From: Crateriforma spongiae
GTDB lineage: Bacteria > Planctomycetota > Planctomycetia > Pirellulales > Pirellulaceae
Reading direction: 5' to 3'
Assembly: GCF_012290005.1 (NCBI RefSeq)
Contig: NZ_JAAXMS010000004.1
Span: forward strand, 248,001 to 312,000
DNA length: 64,000 bases
The position numbers and the translations under genes were made by a program. The notes beneath the pieces were generated by a model. The model saw nothing but the letters and a program-made list of their open reading frames with translations, was not told where the DNA came from and did no database searches. Shown piece after piece: positions 44,955 to 54,023 of this stretch; within the stretch, counting starts at the first letter, position 1; every line of letters starts with the position of its first letter.

Positions 44955-45364
44955 CGGTCGGGTGGTCACGAAAAGGTTCCTTGTCGCGAAAGTGTCGCCT
45001 CGGTATCCGGCGAAGAGGAGCGGGCCGGAGGCACATCGGAAACGAGTTTCGTCCGCCGCAGCGGTCGCGTGGATCTGCGACCGTTCCGGACGGACACCGG
45101 TGACGACGATCGAGGCGTAAGAGACGAAACCATCGCCAGCAAACCGATGACCTTTGGCCACTGTGGTCCGCTTCCCCTGGCGTCGGATCGCTCTTGAACC
45201 GTCGTTACAACCGATGATAGTCGCACCGTCACCGGGAACCAAGCAGAATTGTGCGATCCGACACGCGTGAAAATGCGCCCCGCGAACCCCACATTCCGGT
45301 TTTGCGGGTCGCATCGACGGGCCACCGTTGGGGGATCGGCCCGGAATGGGTCGAATCGGGGGGC
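44955..45364. other. 410-base region without a gene
   Basis: Located between the aspartokinase 3' end and the start of the Gly/Met-rich protein, so it probably contains the promoter of the latter on the minus strand. I see no convincing RNA or coding sequence. The open frames on both strands are continuations or shadows of adjacent genes. Confidence 0.5.
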
Positions 45365-47164
45365 TCAGGCGTCGTCTTGGCCGGTGTAGACCGCGAAAGC
45401 TTGCCGCAAGTTTTCAATCGCTTCGGCGGCGCGGTCCGAATCGATCACCGCAGTGACCTGCAATTCACTGGTGCTGATCATTTGCACATTGATCCCGGCG
45501 TCGGCCAGTTGGCGGAACAGCACCGTGCCGACTTGCGTGTGGCTGCGCAATCCGATCCCGCTGACCATCACTTTGGCGATGCCCTTGGTCCCACGGACGT
45601 CTCGCATCCCGTGGCGGTCACAGATTTCTCTGGCGACTTGCAAGCCTTTTTCCAAGTCCGATTCTTCGACCGTAAAGCTGACGCTGGTCGATCCATCTTC
45701 GCCGTCAAAGCCTTGGACGATCATGTCGACAACGATGCCCGCATTGCCGATCGTTTCGAACATGTTCGCAGCGATTCCCGGTTCATCGGGCACGCCGAAC
45801 ATGGTCACGCTGGCTTGGCCGTCGGCCATGGAGATGTCGGTCAACGTCAACGCCTCCAGTGCATCGTTGCGCAACCGAGCGATGACTTGTTCGACGTCCG
45901 CATCGACTTCGCGATCCGCTTTGATCTTGCTCCATGATTTCGCGTCGTCCGGACGCCGGTGCAATTCGAACGCCTCGTGGACCGCACGCAATGCGGTGGC
46001 GGCTTGGCTGCGCGGCACAAGCGCGCTGATCTTGATCTCGCTGGTCGTGATCATCTGAATGTTGACTTTGGCATCGGCCAAGGCGCGGAACATTCGCGAT
46101 GCGACAGATGTTTGTGTGACCATGCCGTTGCCGACCACGGAGATCTTGGACACTTGATCGTCATGCGTGACGCCGGTGGCACCGACGTGGTGCAAGACCG
46201 ATTCGACCGCACGCAGGGTGCCCATCAATTCGGTCCGCGGAACGGTGAAGGACACGTCCGCCTTTCCGTCTTGGCCGACGTTTTGAACCACCATGTCGAC
46301 GGCGATCTTTTTGTCGGCGATGGCCGAAAAGATTTGCAGGCTTTTGCCGGGAACATCCGGAACGTCCAACACCGTCACTCGGGCTTCGTCCGCCGTCATG
46401 GCCGCACCGCTGACCGCTGAGCTGTCTGATTCGCTTTCGGCAACGATCATCGTGCCGTCGGTGTCCGAAAAGCTGCTGCGGACGTGGATCGGAACGCCAA
46501 ACTTTTTGGCAAACTCGATCGACCGGCTGTGCATCACGCCCGCACCCAGGCTGGCCAGTTCCAGCATTTCGTCGTAGCTGATCACGTCCACCCGGCGGGC
46601 TTCGGGCAACAACCGAGGGTCGGTCGTGTAAACGCCATCGACGTCGGTGTTGATTTCGCAAGCGTCGGCGCCCAACACCGCGGCCAAGGCGACGGCCGTC
46701 GTGTCGCTGCCGCCACGTCCCAGGGTCGTGATGTTCATGTCGTCGTCGATGCCTTGGAATCCGGCAGCCACGACGATGTTGCCTTCGTCCAGCAAGCGTT
46801 CGATTCGCTCGGTGCTGATCGATTGGATGCGTGCTTTGCTGAAACTGTTGTCGGTCTTCATCCCAATTTGACCGCCCGTCAGGCTGACCGCCCGGCTGCC
46901 CATGTCGTCGATCGCCATCGCCACCAACGCGACGCTGACTTGTTCGCCCGTGCTGAGCAGCATGTCCAATTCGCGCGCCGGCGGGTCGCTGGAAACCTGG
47001 TCGGCCAAGGTCAGCAAAGTGTCCGTGTTTTTGCCCATCGCGCTGACGACCATCACGACACGATGGCCGTCACGTTGAGCTCGGATGGCCTTGCGAGCGG
47101 CCGCGCGGATTTTTTCGGCGTCGGCGACACTGGTGCCGCCAAACTTTTGGACGATCAGAGACAT
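45365..47164 (-). CDS. Aspartate kinase with four ACT domains
   Basis: Aspartokinase starts the lysine, threonine and methionine pathway. The 599-residue product is about 190 longer than usual (around 400). The kinase domain (1-255) has the signature VQKFGGTSVADAEKI, LTGGQIGM and TLGRGGSDTTAVALAA. It is followed by ACT pair one (about 268-410) and, after an Ala/Glu linker, ACT pair two (about 440-590). The two pairs resemble each other: VTVLDVPDVPGKS with VTMFGVPDEPGIA, and RMFRALADAKVNIQMI with VLFRQLADAGINVQMI. Extra ACT domains could add allosteric control by a second amino acid. Encoded directly after the mutase-like gene (146-base gap). Length and duplication are visible in sequence; allosteric roles are inferred. 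Confidence 0.95.
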   Translation of the reverse strand: MSLIVQKFGGTSVADAEKIRAAARKAIRAQRDGHRVVMVVSAMGKNTDTLLTLADQVSSDPPARELDMLLSTGEQVSVALVAMAIDDMGSRAVSLTGGQIGMKTDNSFSKARIQSISTERIERLLDEGNIVVAAGFQGIDDDMNITTLGRGGSDTTAVALAAVLGADACEINTDVDGVYTTDPRLLPEARRVDVISYDEMLELASLGAGVMHSRSIEFAKKFGVPIHVRSSFSDTDGTMIVAESESDSSAVSGAAMTADEARVTVLDVPDVPGKSLQIFSAIADKKIAVDMVVQNVGQDGKADVSFTVPRTELMGTLRAVESVLHHVGATGVTHDDQVSKISVVGNGMVTQTSVASRMFRALADAKVNIQMITTSEIKISALVPRSQAATALRAVHEAFELHRRPDDAKSWSKIKADREVDADVEQVIARLRNDALEALTLTDISMADGQASVTMFGVPDEPGIAANMFETIGNAGIVVDMIVQGFDGEDGSTSVSFTVEESDLEKGLQVAREICDRHGMRDVRGTKGIAKVMVSGIGLRSHTQVGTVLFRQLADAGINVQMISTSELQVTAVIDSDRAAEAIENLRQAFAVYTGQDDA

Positions 47165-47310
47165 GGAAAGGAATCGAGATGACAGGATAGAAAACGGTCG
47201 ATGTGCGTTCGCCGGACGATGGTGTTGTCACGCCGGAGGACAATTTGGCCTGAAAACGTTGCCGACAGACCTGGGGTTTGTGTCGGTGCCGCCACAGCCG
47301 GCCGGCAGAT

Positions 47311-48552
47311 TTAGGACCGGCCCATGAAGTGATCCATCATGTCCCAACCTTTGGGAAAAGATAGATCTGATTCGGCGGCGGCCACTTCGTCGAAGGTTTT
47401 AGCGGCGTCCGCATTGATCCCTTCGCCCGCGATCACCAGCGGCACGACCCCATGGGTGTGTTTCTTGGTTCGACAGAACGTCGGGTGGTCGGGCAAAACC
47501 AGCATGCGGTAAGGCCCCTGGTCACGAAGGGCATCATGCAGTGGCGCGACGATGTGTTGATCGATGTGTTCCAAGGCTTCGATCTTGGCCTCCACTCGGC
47601 CTTCGTGCGACGCCTCATCGGGGGCTTCGATGTGGACGCAGACCACGTCATAGTCGGCCAACGCTTGAACCGCCGCGGCACCCTTGCCGGCGTAATCGGT
47701 GTCCAAGTATCCCGTCGCACCTTCGACTTCGATCCGTTCCCATCCCGCCAGCGCGGCGATGCCCCGCAGCAGATCCACGGCCGTGATCATCGCGCCGCGG
47801 ACGTCGTATCGCTGTTGAAACGTGGGCAAGTCCGGTGCACCGCCCAGCCCCCACAGCCACAGATGCGTGACGGGTTTCAAACCGGCTTCCACCCGTGCCG
47901 CGTTGACCGGATGGTCGGCAAACAGGTCCGCCGAATCGCTCATCAATCGCACCAGCAGATCGCTGCCTGGTCCCCGCGGAAACGCGTCGGTCACCGGCAG
48001 GTCGGTCAGGTCGTGCGGAGCCGTTGATCGGGTTTCCGGCGAAAACGGGGCCGGCATCGCTTCGCTGCCACGGAAAATCAGCAAGTTCCGATAGCTGACG
48101 CCGGTGACGAAACTCAGACAGTCGACGATGTCACCGTAGGCTTCCCGGCCGGCCGGGCTCTGCAACGCTTCCTGGGCCGATTTCAACAGCGCGTCGGCTT
48201 CCTCGGTCGACACATGATCGGCGGTGAAGTCGATCATCGTCTGGTCGGTGATCGTGACCAGGTTGCAGCGGATCGCCCAGTCACGCTGGTCCAGTTTGAT
48301 CCCCTGGGCGGCAGCCTCCAACGGCGCACGACCGGTGAAGTACTGATGTGGGTCGTAGCCCAGCAAGCACAAGTTGGCGACTTCACTTCCGGCCGGATAT
48401 TCAGACGGCGTGTTGTTGGCGGTGCCAACGGTTCCTTCGGCGGCCAATCGGTCCATAGCGGGCAGCTTCGCGGCCTGCAGCGGCGTGAGGCCGTCGAGCG
48501 ACTGTTGAGGCTCATCGGCACACCCGTCGGGAATCACAATCACATACTTCAT
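47311..48552 (-). CDS. ApgM-type phosphoglycerate mutase homologue, possible alternative homoserine kinase
   Basis: A 413-residue member of the alkaline-phosphatase superfamily, archaeal-type iPGM (ApgM). It begins KYVIVIPDGCADEPQQSLDGLTPLQAAK and has NLCLLGYDPHQYFTGRAPLEAAAQG, VHIEAPDEASHEGRVEAK, and LVLPDHPTFCRTKKHTHGVVPLVI. It may convert 3- to 2-phosphoglycerate. Members of this family have also been shown to act as homoserine kinase when encoded with threonine-pathway genes, and here the aspartokinase gene follows directly in the same direction. Start at 48552 (MKYVIVIPDG) since longer versions are not conserved-looking. Which of the two substrates it uses is not resolved by sequence. 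Confidence 0.88.
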   Translation of the reverse strand: MKYVIVIPDGCADEPQQSLDGLTPLQAAKLPAMDRLAAEGTVGTANNTPSEYPAGSEVANLCLLGYDPHQYFTGRAPLEAAAQGIKLDQRDWAIRCNLVTITDQTMIDFTADHVSTEEADALLKSAQEALQSPAGREAYGDIVDCLSFVTGVSYRNLLIFRGSEAMPAPFSPETRSTAPHDLTDLPVTDAFPRGPGSDLLVRLMSDSADLFADHPVNAARVEAGLKPVTHLWLWGLGGAPDLPTFQQRYDVRGAMITAVDLLRGIAALAGWERIEVEGATGYLDTDYAGKGAAAVQALADYDVVCVHIEAPDEASHEGRVEAKIEALEHIDQHIVAPLHDALRDQGPYRMLVLPDHPTFCRTKKHTHGVVPLVIAGEGINADAAKTFDEVAAAESDLSFPKGWDMMDHFMGRS

Positions 48553-49131
48553 CGTCGGCCGATCGACCCAGTCGGGGAAAGCGGGCGGAAAAACCGACGA
48601 TTGTGAATCAGCGACAGTCCGCCCGAAAGGGGACGGTTGTCGCGGTCGACGACGGTGAACCGCTGCGTCGTTGGATGCCGTCCGGCTTTGTCGGTCGGGC
48701 ATGCTGTGCCGTTTTGCACCCCCGGGGCTCCACCCGCCAAGCCGACCGCCGGTGTTTCCTGTCGATCGCCTGGGACGTGACTACGAAAGAGGCAGCAGTG
48801 CCTTCATCTTGAGCATTGCTGTGCGGTTTTGTTGCACCCGGTGGGGTGTTTCTTCCCCTCCTGTGCGTGCCGTTCGTTCAGAAGTTTCGGAAAAATCTCG
48901 AAAAATTGTAAACTTATCTGGACGCCCCACCGGTCAGCTTTGGTCCGCCTGTTTCCCCTAAGGACCGTTTGGACCGGTTTCTCTTCGGCGTGTGCCGCGC
49001 CTCTTCGATCTCTGTGGCCTGTTGCTTGCGTGATGCGAAACGGCATCAACGAAGCCTCTCTCGAGCCACGCCCGGCGCGGCCGACGGCATTCCGACACTT
49101 TATCTCAAACATGTATTTGGAAACTCAAGGA
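48553..49131. other. 579-base divergent gap upstream of DUF1559 gene
   Basis: The region lies between the mutase-like gene (leftward) and the DUF1559 gene (rightward). An A/T-rich patch near 48885-48920 (with AAAAATTGTAAACTTATC) could contain a promoter for the DUF1559 gene. No RNA gene, riboswitch or ORF was recognised. Confidence 0.5.
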
Positions 49132-50196
49132 ATGTGTTCTTCAACCAAACGACGTCTCTCTCGAAGCTCCGGCTTCACGCTTGTGGAACTGTTGGTGGTC
49201 ATTGCGATCATCGGCGTGTTGGTCGGCCTCTTGTTACCCGCGGTCCAAGGGGCACGCGAAGCCGCGCGTCGCATGCAGTGTTCCAACAACATGAAACAAC
49301 TCGGCTTGGCACTGCATAACTATCACAGTGCCTTCAAAGTCTTTCCCGCCAACGTGGGTGCCAAAGCATCCGGCAATCCCAATCGCGGTGCCTCGTGGCT
49401 GGTGCAAATCCTGCCTCAGATCGAACAGTCATCGCTTTATGACAAGCTGACTTTTGTAGACACCGACTTTAGCACTCAAGACGGGGCGAACCGCAACTGG
49501 GAAGTCTTGGACGACGCGATCGTTCCTGGATTGAATTGCCCGTCCAATGACTTGCCCAACTTCCGTGAAAACACAGCCAATGGTCCAACGCAAGCCTTGG
49601 GTGCACCGGAGGTCTACATGACCCAGGTGGTCGATTACGTCGGCGTCATCGGCTACTACTTCACGCCGGGCAAGCGTAGCGGCGATGCCGGCTATACACC
49701 GGGTGCTCGCTCGGATGGTTCACGCAACGTGTGGACTGGTTACGGATGGATGCAAGACGCTGGCGTTTTGGGAATCCACAACTCCAAATTCCGTAACACC
49801 CGTTTCGCCAGCATCATTGACGGAACCAGCAACACGATCGCCATCGGTGAACACTCTGCCGAAATGGTGCACGCCGACGGCAATCGCACCGACAGCCGAC
49901 CCAGCAGCCACGCCGGTGGTGCTTGGAATGCCGGCCCCGCCTTTCACGGGTGGTTGGGATGGACCGCGAACATCACCGTTCCGCGTTGGCCCATCAACAG
50001 TATTTACTCGGGTAACTACACCCAGCGATACGGATACACGTTGCACAACGGTTTCCGATCTAACCACCCCGGCGGTGCGATGTTCACGATGGGTGACGGC
50101 TCGGTGCAATTCATCACCGACAGTGTCGACTTCGACGATGTCTTCATGGCGATGAACGGCCGCAACGACCGCTATTCGTACAACCAAGAATTCTAA
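49132..50196 (+). CDS. DUF1559 pilin-like exported protein
   Basis: A 354-residue pseudopilin-type protein. The type IV prepilin signal (SSGFTLVELLVVIAIIGVLVG) has Gly-Phe at the cleavage site and a Glu at position +5. The DUF1559 body includes the AVQGAREAARRMQCSNNMKQLGLALHNYHS block. The C-terminus carries the H-X9-DG motif HPGGAMFTMGDG. The family is hugely expanded in planctomycetes, but its role is unknown, probably surface or pseudopilus-like structures. ATG at 49132 is used, with an alternative at 49111; a purine AAGGA directly abuts this ATG. It is followed by two small lipoproteins, the usual arrangement. Confidence 0.9.
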   Translation: MCSSTKRRLSRSSGFTLVELLVVIAIIGVLVGLLLPAVQGAREAARRMQCSNNMKQLGLALHNYHSAFKVFPANVGAKASGNPNRGASWLVQILPQIEQSSLYDKLTFVDTDFSTQDGANRNWEVLDDAIVPGLNCPSNDLPNFRENTANGPTQALGAPEVYMTQVVDYVGVIGYYFTPGKRSGDAGYTPGARSDGSRNVWTGYGWMQDAGVLGIHNSKFRNTRFASIIDGTSNTIAIGEHSAEMVHADGNRTDSRPSSHAGGAWNAGPAFHGWLGWTANITVPRWPINSIYSGNYTQRYGYTLHNGFRSNHPGGAMFTMGDGSVQFITDSVDFDDVFMAMNGRNDRYSYNQEF

Positions 50197-50250
50197 GGCT
50201 TCGCCAAAAATCGAAGCCCTCGCCCAAATCGCGGGCGTCTGATCACTCGC

Positions 50251-50281
50251 GCCGGCACGGCCCTGACCGGTCGTTGCCGGC
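50251..50281 (+). terminator. Weak hairpin between DUF1559 and lipoprotein genes
   Basis: GCCGGCA at 50251-50257 pairs with TGCCGGC at 50275-50281 over a 17-base loop that itself has some complementarity. There is no U-tract. It may attenuate expression between genes or only be a structured leader. Confidence 0.35.
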
Positions 50282-50350
50282 CCCATCTTCCTAAAGAACT
50301 TTCCAGTCTACACCTCCAACTTTCTTGTTCGACCAAAGGATAACGAATTG

Positions 50351-50782
50351 ATGAACGCGTTCACGCGAGCCATGAAGGGCTTGGCAGCCATCGGCACATT
50401 GGCCCTGGTCACCGGTTGCGGCTCGAGTCTGCCACCGATCGGCGAAGTCTCCGGCCTGGTTACTCAAGACGGCAAACCGGTCGAAGGCGTTTCGATTGAA
50501 TTTGTGCCTGTCGACGGCGGCCGTCCATCGATGGCCGTCACCGACAGCGAAGGCCGTTACAACGCGATCTATACTCCCGACACTGAAGGAGTCCTGATCG
50601 GTAAACACACCATCCGTTACGAAGTGCACGGGCCCGCACCGGAGATGCCTGCGGATTCCGACGGCGAATTCATTCCCGTTTCGCGGAAGCCCGACATGGG
50701 CGGCAATAAGAAACTACAGCCCAGCGAAGTCGAAATCGTCGACGGCAGCAACGAAATCAACTTCGAGTTCGTGAAGGGATGA
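50351..50782 (+). CDS. Lipoprotein with carboxypeptidase-regulatory-like fold
   Basis: A 143-residue lipoprotein. The lipobox LVTGC places Cys at the start of the mature protein. The body resembles the transthyretin-like/carboxypeptidase regulatory beta-sandwich (GLVTQDGKPVEGVSIEFVP, PSMAVTDSEGRYNAIY). Such genes usually follow DUF1559 genes, as here, and may anchor or assist them. An AAGGA site is 10 bases before the ATG at 50351; an in-frame TTG lies just upstream. The stop overlaps the ATG of its paralogue (ATGA), so the two are coupled. Confidence 0.85.
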   Translation: MNAFTRAMKGLAAIGTLALVTGCGSSLPPIGEVSGLVTQDGKPVEGVSIEFVPVDGGRPSMAVTDSEGRYNAIYTPDTEGVLIGKHTIRYEVHGPAPEMPADSDGEFIPVSRKPDMGGNKKLQPSEVEIVDGSNEINFEFVKG

Positions 50783-51354
50783 AGTTCAGCATTCAAACCC
50801 TGATCGGCTTGGGGCTGTTGTTGTCATTCGGCTGCACACCGCCGCCGTCGTCAACACTGGGTTTGGTGACCGGCACCGTCTTCTACGATGGCAAGCCGGT
50901 CCCCAACCTGGCGTTGGAATTTCATCCCGTTTCCGGCGGTCGGCCTTCGCTGGCCTTCACCAACGAACGGGGCCACTTCGAAGCGATCTATTTGGCCAAC
51001 GTTCCCGGGGCGGTCATCGGGTCCCACACGATCCGTTATGAGATGACGCCTGGTGAATTGCCGGCCGACATCAGTCCCGCAGAGATGTTGAAGGTCCAGC
51101 GGCCCGATTTCGTTGACGACGCAACCCTGCGTCCCGACGAAGTCCGCGTGCTGCAAGGCACCAACCACTTCGAACTGCGGTTGGTTCCGCCGCCACCACC
51201 GGAAAACGTCGATCCGATTGGGGGCGAGGCTTTGGAAGAAGTCTCGAACCCCGTCGATCCCCAAGTCCCCGCGACGGAGGCAACCTCGTCCAGCGAGATT
51301 CCACCGTCATCTACCGACCAGATCGAACCCCAGCTGGAACCACCCGGACAATAA
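50779..51354 (+). CDS. Paralogous lipoprotein with proline-rich C-terminal tail
   Basis: A 191-residue lipoprotein (lipobox SFGC) that parallels the gene before it: GLVTGTVFYDGKPVPNLALEFHPVSGGRPSLAF matches the first copy's GLVTQDGKPVEGVSIEFVPVDGGRPSMAV. It has an extra 55-residue tail rich in Pro, Glu, Ser and Thr from about residue 137. The stop codon TAA lies within a repeat (positions 51344-51362), so the tail end has probably been reshaped by the repeat. Four-base overlap with the upstream gene indicates coupled translation. The pair is a recent tandem duplication, judging by visible similarity only. Confidence 0.82.
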   Translation: MKFSIQTLIGLGLLLSFGCTPPPSSTLGLVTGTVFYDGKPVPNLALEFHPVSGGRPSLAFTNERGHFEAIYLANVPGAVIGSHTIRYEMTPGELPADISPAEMLKVQRPDFVDDATLRPDEVRVLQGTNHFELRLVPPPPPENVDPIGGEALEEVSNPVDPQVPATEATSSSEIPPSSTDQIEPQLEPPGQ

Positions 51355-51516
51355 GGGGTCAGCGGACAATACCGGACACTAAGGGGTCAGGCCTCTTTTC
51401 GGGAAAGCATCCGAAAAGACCCCCGTCCCCTTAAGGATTGCGCAGGCCTCTTTTCGGGAAAGCATCCGAAAAGACCCCCGTCCCCTTAAGGATTGCGCGT
51501 CCCCTTAAGGATTGCG
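51344..51516 (+). repeat. Repeat cluster: 19-base duplicated unit and 55-base tandem hairpin repeats
   Basis: A 19-base unit (CCGGACAATAAGGGGTCAG) at 51344-51362 recurs at 51372-51390 with one change. Directly after it, a 55-base unit is tandemly repeated at 51389-51443 and 51444-51498, followed by an 18-base partial copy at 51499-51516. Each full unit contains a perfect 8-bp stem (CTTTTCGG/CCGAAAAG, loop GAAAGCAT) and the GTCCCCTTAAGGATTGCG end with palindromic CCTTAAGG. The block starts within the stop region of the lipoprotein gene. Confidence 0.9.
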
Positions 51517-51809
51517 AAAACGCGAGGACGCGGAGTGTCTGTTTGCGGATCAGAAACAGCCATTCTGGGTCGGGGTTCGCTCCGGGTGCTCCAATCGAAC
51601 CCTTACGGTCCGAGTTTTCCGCAGCAGCGTTGCAAAGCGACCGGGCCGGTGGGGAATTCCCGACAAGCGACCTGGGAAGTGCGTCAAGTTGTCCAGGGGC
51701 CAACTAGGCTTGCGCGACGTGTGCTCATCCGGGGCGTTCCGAAAGGATCGGGTGATGTGACACCACGGTCCAATCGTATCCGCCCGCGCATTCGTCGAAA
51801 TCGTTATCT

Positions 51810-52979
51810 ATGGAATCTTCCGCTGTTGCTTCGGCCGCCAGCCCGATCGATGTCAGCTCGCCTTTGGACGATGACGCCAGCGCCGGCGGAGAAAAACCGG
51901 CGACGCTGAAGCCGCACAAACGCATTGTCGAATTGGATGCGTTGCGGGCCTTTGCGGCGATCAATCTGGTGATGTTCCACTTCACCCATGTCTATGATGT
52001 GAAGTTCGGCTATGTCCAGCCGCTGGGGTGGCAATGGCCGTTCGGCGCCTATGGCACGGCGATGTTTTTTATTCTTAGTGGTTTCGTCAACAGCATGTCG
52101 CTGATGCGGCGTCGCCAGCCGGCCGATTTCGTCGCGGCTCGTCTGATCCGAATCGTACCGATGTTCTTGATCGTGATCGTCGGCAACTTGGCGGTGATGA
52201 CGTTGCCACCGCTGAACACGACACCGGTTTCGACGGGACAGTTCTTAGCCAACCTGACGTTGATCCCGCGGGTGTTTGGATACGAGTGCATCGATCCGGT
52301 GATGTGGACGCTGCAGGTGGAAATGTTGTTCTATCTGTTGTTGGTGGCGATGTTCACCAGCGGTGCGCTACGCAACCATGTCCGTTGTTGGGGCATCTTG
52401 TTGGTTGCTTCGCTGGTGGTTTGTCCGCTGTTGGATGGGTTGAAGACGGGCCACGAGGGAGCGGGCTGGTTTGCCGCCGCCAGTGCGATTCGACATCTGT
52501 TGTTGCTTGATTTCGTGCCGTTGTTCGCCATCGGATTCACGCTGTACCAAATCAAGACCGGCGTGGGCGCGATGTGGAAGAACATTGCCTTGATCACCGC
52601 AGCGATGTTCGTGTTCCACAGCATCGATCACGGCAAGCACAATCCGGTGGCCACTCTGTTGATCATCGGGATGGTGACGATGGCGGCCTATGGCAAGATC
52701 CCGGTCTTGCGTTTGAAGCCGTTTGTGTTCGTCAGCACCATTTCCTACGCATTGTATTTGTGCCACAACAATTTGGGGTGTGCACTGATCTATCGATTGA
52801 ATCACGGCGGGTATCCCAGCCAAGTCGCTTTGGGCGTCACGTTGTTGTTTGCCTTTGCCGTGGGAACTCTCGTGACGACACGGATCGAGCAACCGATGAC
52901 TCGGCGGCTTCGCGAAGCCTGGACGCGTTACCGAGCTCCCCAGAGTGTCGGTGGTGGCGGTGCGGAACTGGCGGCCTGA
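51810..52979 (+). CDS. Membrane-bound O-acyltransferase family protein (OafA-like)
   Basis: A 389-residue, multi-pass membrane protein of acyltransferase family 3. The start ELDALRAFAAINLVMFHF includes the typical R/H residues of this family, and the AMFFILSGFV block is characteristic. It probably transfers acetyl or similar groups to cell-surface glycans. There are about 10 hydrophobic segments, and cytoplasmic ends are polar. It lies between the tandem repeats and the deacetylase-like gene on the same strand. Specific donor and acceptor unknown. Confidence 0.88.
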   Translation: MESSAVASAASPIDVSSPLDDDASAGGEKPATLKPHKRIVELDALRAFAAINLVMFHFTHVYDVKFGYVQPLGWQWPFGAYGTAMFFILSGFVNSMSLMRRRQPADFVAARLIRIVPMFLIVIVGNLAVMTLPPLNTTPVSTGQFLANLTLIPRVFGYECIDPVMWTLQVEMLFYLLLVAMFTSGALRNHVRCWGILLVASLVVCPLLDGLKTGHEGAGWFAAASAIRHLLLLDFVPLFAIGFTLYQIKTGVGAMWKNIALITAAMFVFHSIDHGKHNPVATLLIIGMVTMAAYGKIPVLRLKPFVFVSTISYALYLCHNNLGCALIYRLNHGGYPSQVALGVTLLFAFAVGTLVTTRIEQPMTRRLREAWTRYRAPQSVGGGGAELAA

Positions 52980-53105
52980 GTCGGCTGCCTGAGCTGCGGG
53001 AATCCTGGGCGACTGGGGGACCTCTTTCCCCGGACATGTTAAAACGTAGCCCCACCGGTTCGATCCGGTGTCGGCCGCGGATGACTGTCAGGGAAACGTT
53101 CTGCT

Positions 53106-54023
53106 TTGCGACTGTACTACACCGATCATTTTGAATTACCGCTGCCGGATGGTCATCGATTTCCGATGGACAAGTACCGACGGCTTCGGAGGCGAATTTC
53201 TGAGAGTTCGCGGCACATTCAGGACCCACTGATTGTGCCGCCGGCGGCCACCGACTCACAGCTATTGCTGTGTCACACGCCTCGCTATGTGCGTGCCGTT
53301 TGCGAGGGCAGTTTGACGCCCGCAGAAATTCGGCGAATCGGATTTCCTTGGTCGCCGAAGATGGTCGAGCGATCCAGGCGAAGCACCGGAGCGACCCTTG
53401 CCGCAGCGCGGGCGGCGATGGAGGACGGAATCGCCGCCAACCTGGCCGGAGGCACGCATCACGCCTTTGCCGACGCGGGCGAAGGTTATTGCGTTTTCAA
53501 CGACGCGGCCGTTGCGATTCGGGTCCTGCAAACCGAAGGCAGAATCGGTCGTGCCGCCGTCATCGACTTGGACGTGCATCAGGGCAATGGGACCGCCAGT
53601 CTGTTGGGCAGCCGCGACGACGTTTTCACGTTGTCGATTCACGGTGTCAAAAATTTCCCGTTAAGAAAGATGCCCAGTCATCTGGACATCGACTTGCCCG
53701 ATGGGACCAGGGGACCTGAATACTGTCGAACGCTGGTCGATGCTTTGAATGCGGTGGCAAATCACGGGCCTTACGACCTGGCCATCTATCTGGCCGGTGC
53801 GGATCCGTTCGAGGGCGATCGACTGGGCCGGCTTTCGCTGACCAAGCACGATTTGTCGGTGCGTGACCAGACGGTGATCGATTGGTGTGCAGACCGATCG
53901 ATCCCTTTGGCGATTGCGATGGCGGGCGGCTATGCCCCCGAAGTGGACGATATCGTCGACATCCACTTTAGCACAATCGGGATCGCGTCGGCGGCCGCGT
54001 CGCGGATCCGAAGCTCGGTGTGA
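53106..54023 (+). CDS. Histone-deacetylase-family amidohydrolase
   Basis: A 305-residue zinc-dependent deacetylase-like enzyme. Family elements: HHAFADAGEGYCVFNDAA near 118, DLDVHQGNGTASL near 154 (zinc ligands Asp and His), GADPFEGDRLG near 231, and the C-terminal GGYAPEVDDIVDIH. Bacterial members deacetylate small molecules or proteins such as acetoin-utilisation or acetylpolyamine substrates; the target cannot be inferred. The frame starts with TTG at 53106 (product MRLYYTDHF). No better ATG exists before the conserved region. The gene follows the acyltransferase by 126 bases. No protein acetylation partner is nearby. Confidence 0.9.
   Translation: MRLYYTDHFELPLPDGHRFPMDKYRRLRRRISESSRHIQDPLIVPPAATDSQLLLCHTPRYVRAVCEGSLTPAEIRRIGFPWSPKMVERSRRSTGATLAAARAAMEDGIAANLAGGTHHAFADAGEGYCVFNDAAVAIRVLQTEGRIGRAAVIDLDVHQGNGTASLLGSRDDVFTLSIHGVKNFPLRKMPSHLDIDLPDGTRGPEYCRTLVDALNAVANHGPYDLAIYLAGADPFEGDRLGRLSLTKHDLSVRDQTVIDWCADRSIPLAIAMAGGYAPEVDDIVDIHFSTIGIASAAASRIRSSV

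Noticed and set aside
44410-45120. Long plus-strand open frame rich in Pro and Met
   Set aside because: It is antisense to the Gly/Met-rich protein: repeats of GGM codons read as Pro/Met on the other strand. No start signal or family match.
53055-53078. T-arm-like sequence CACCGGTTCGATCCGGTG
   Set aside because: Stem and loop lengths do not fit a tRNA T-arm, and no acceptor, D- or anticodon arm was found around it.
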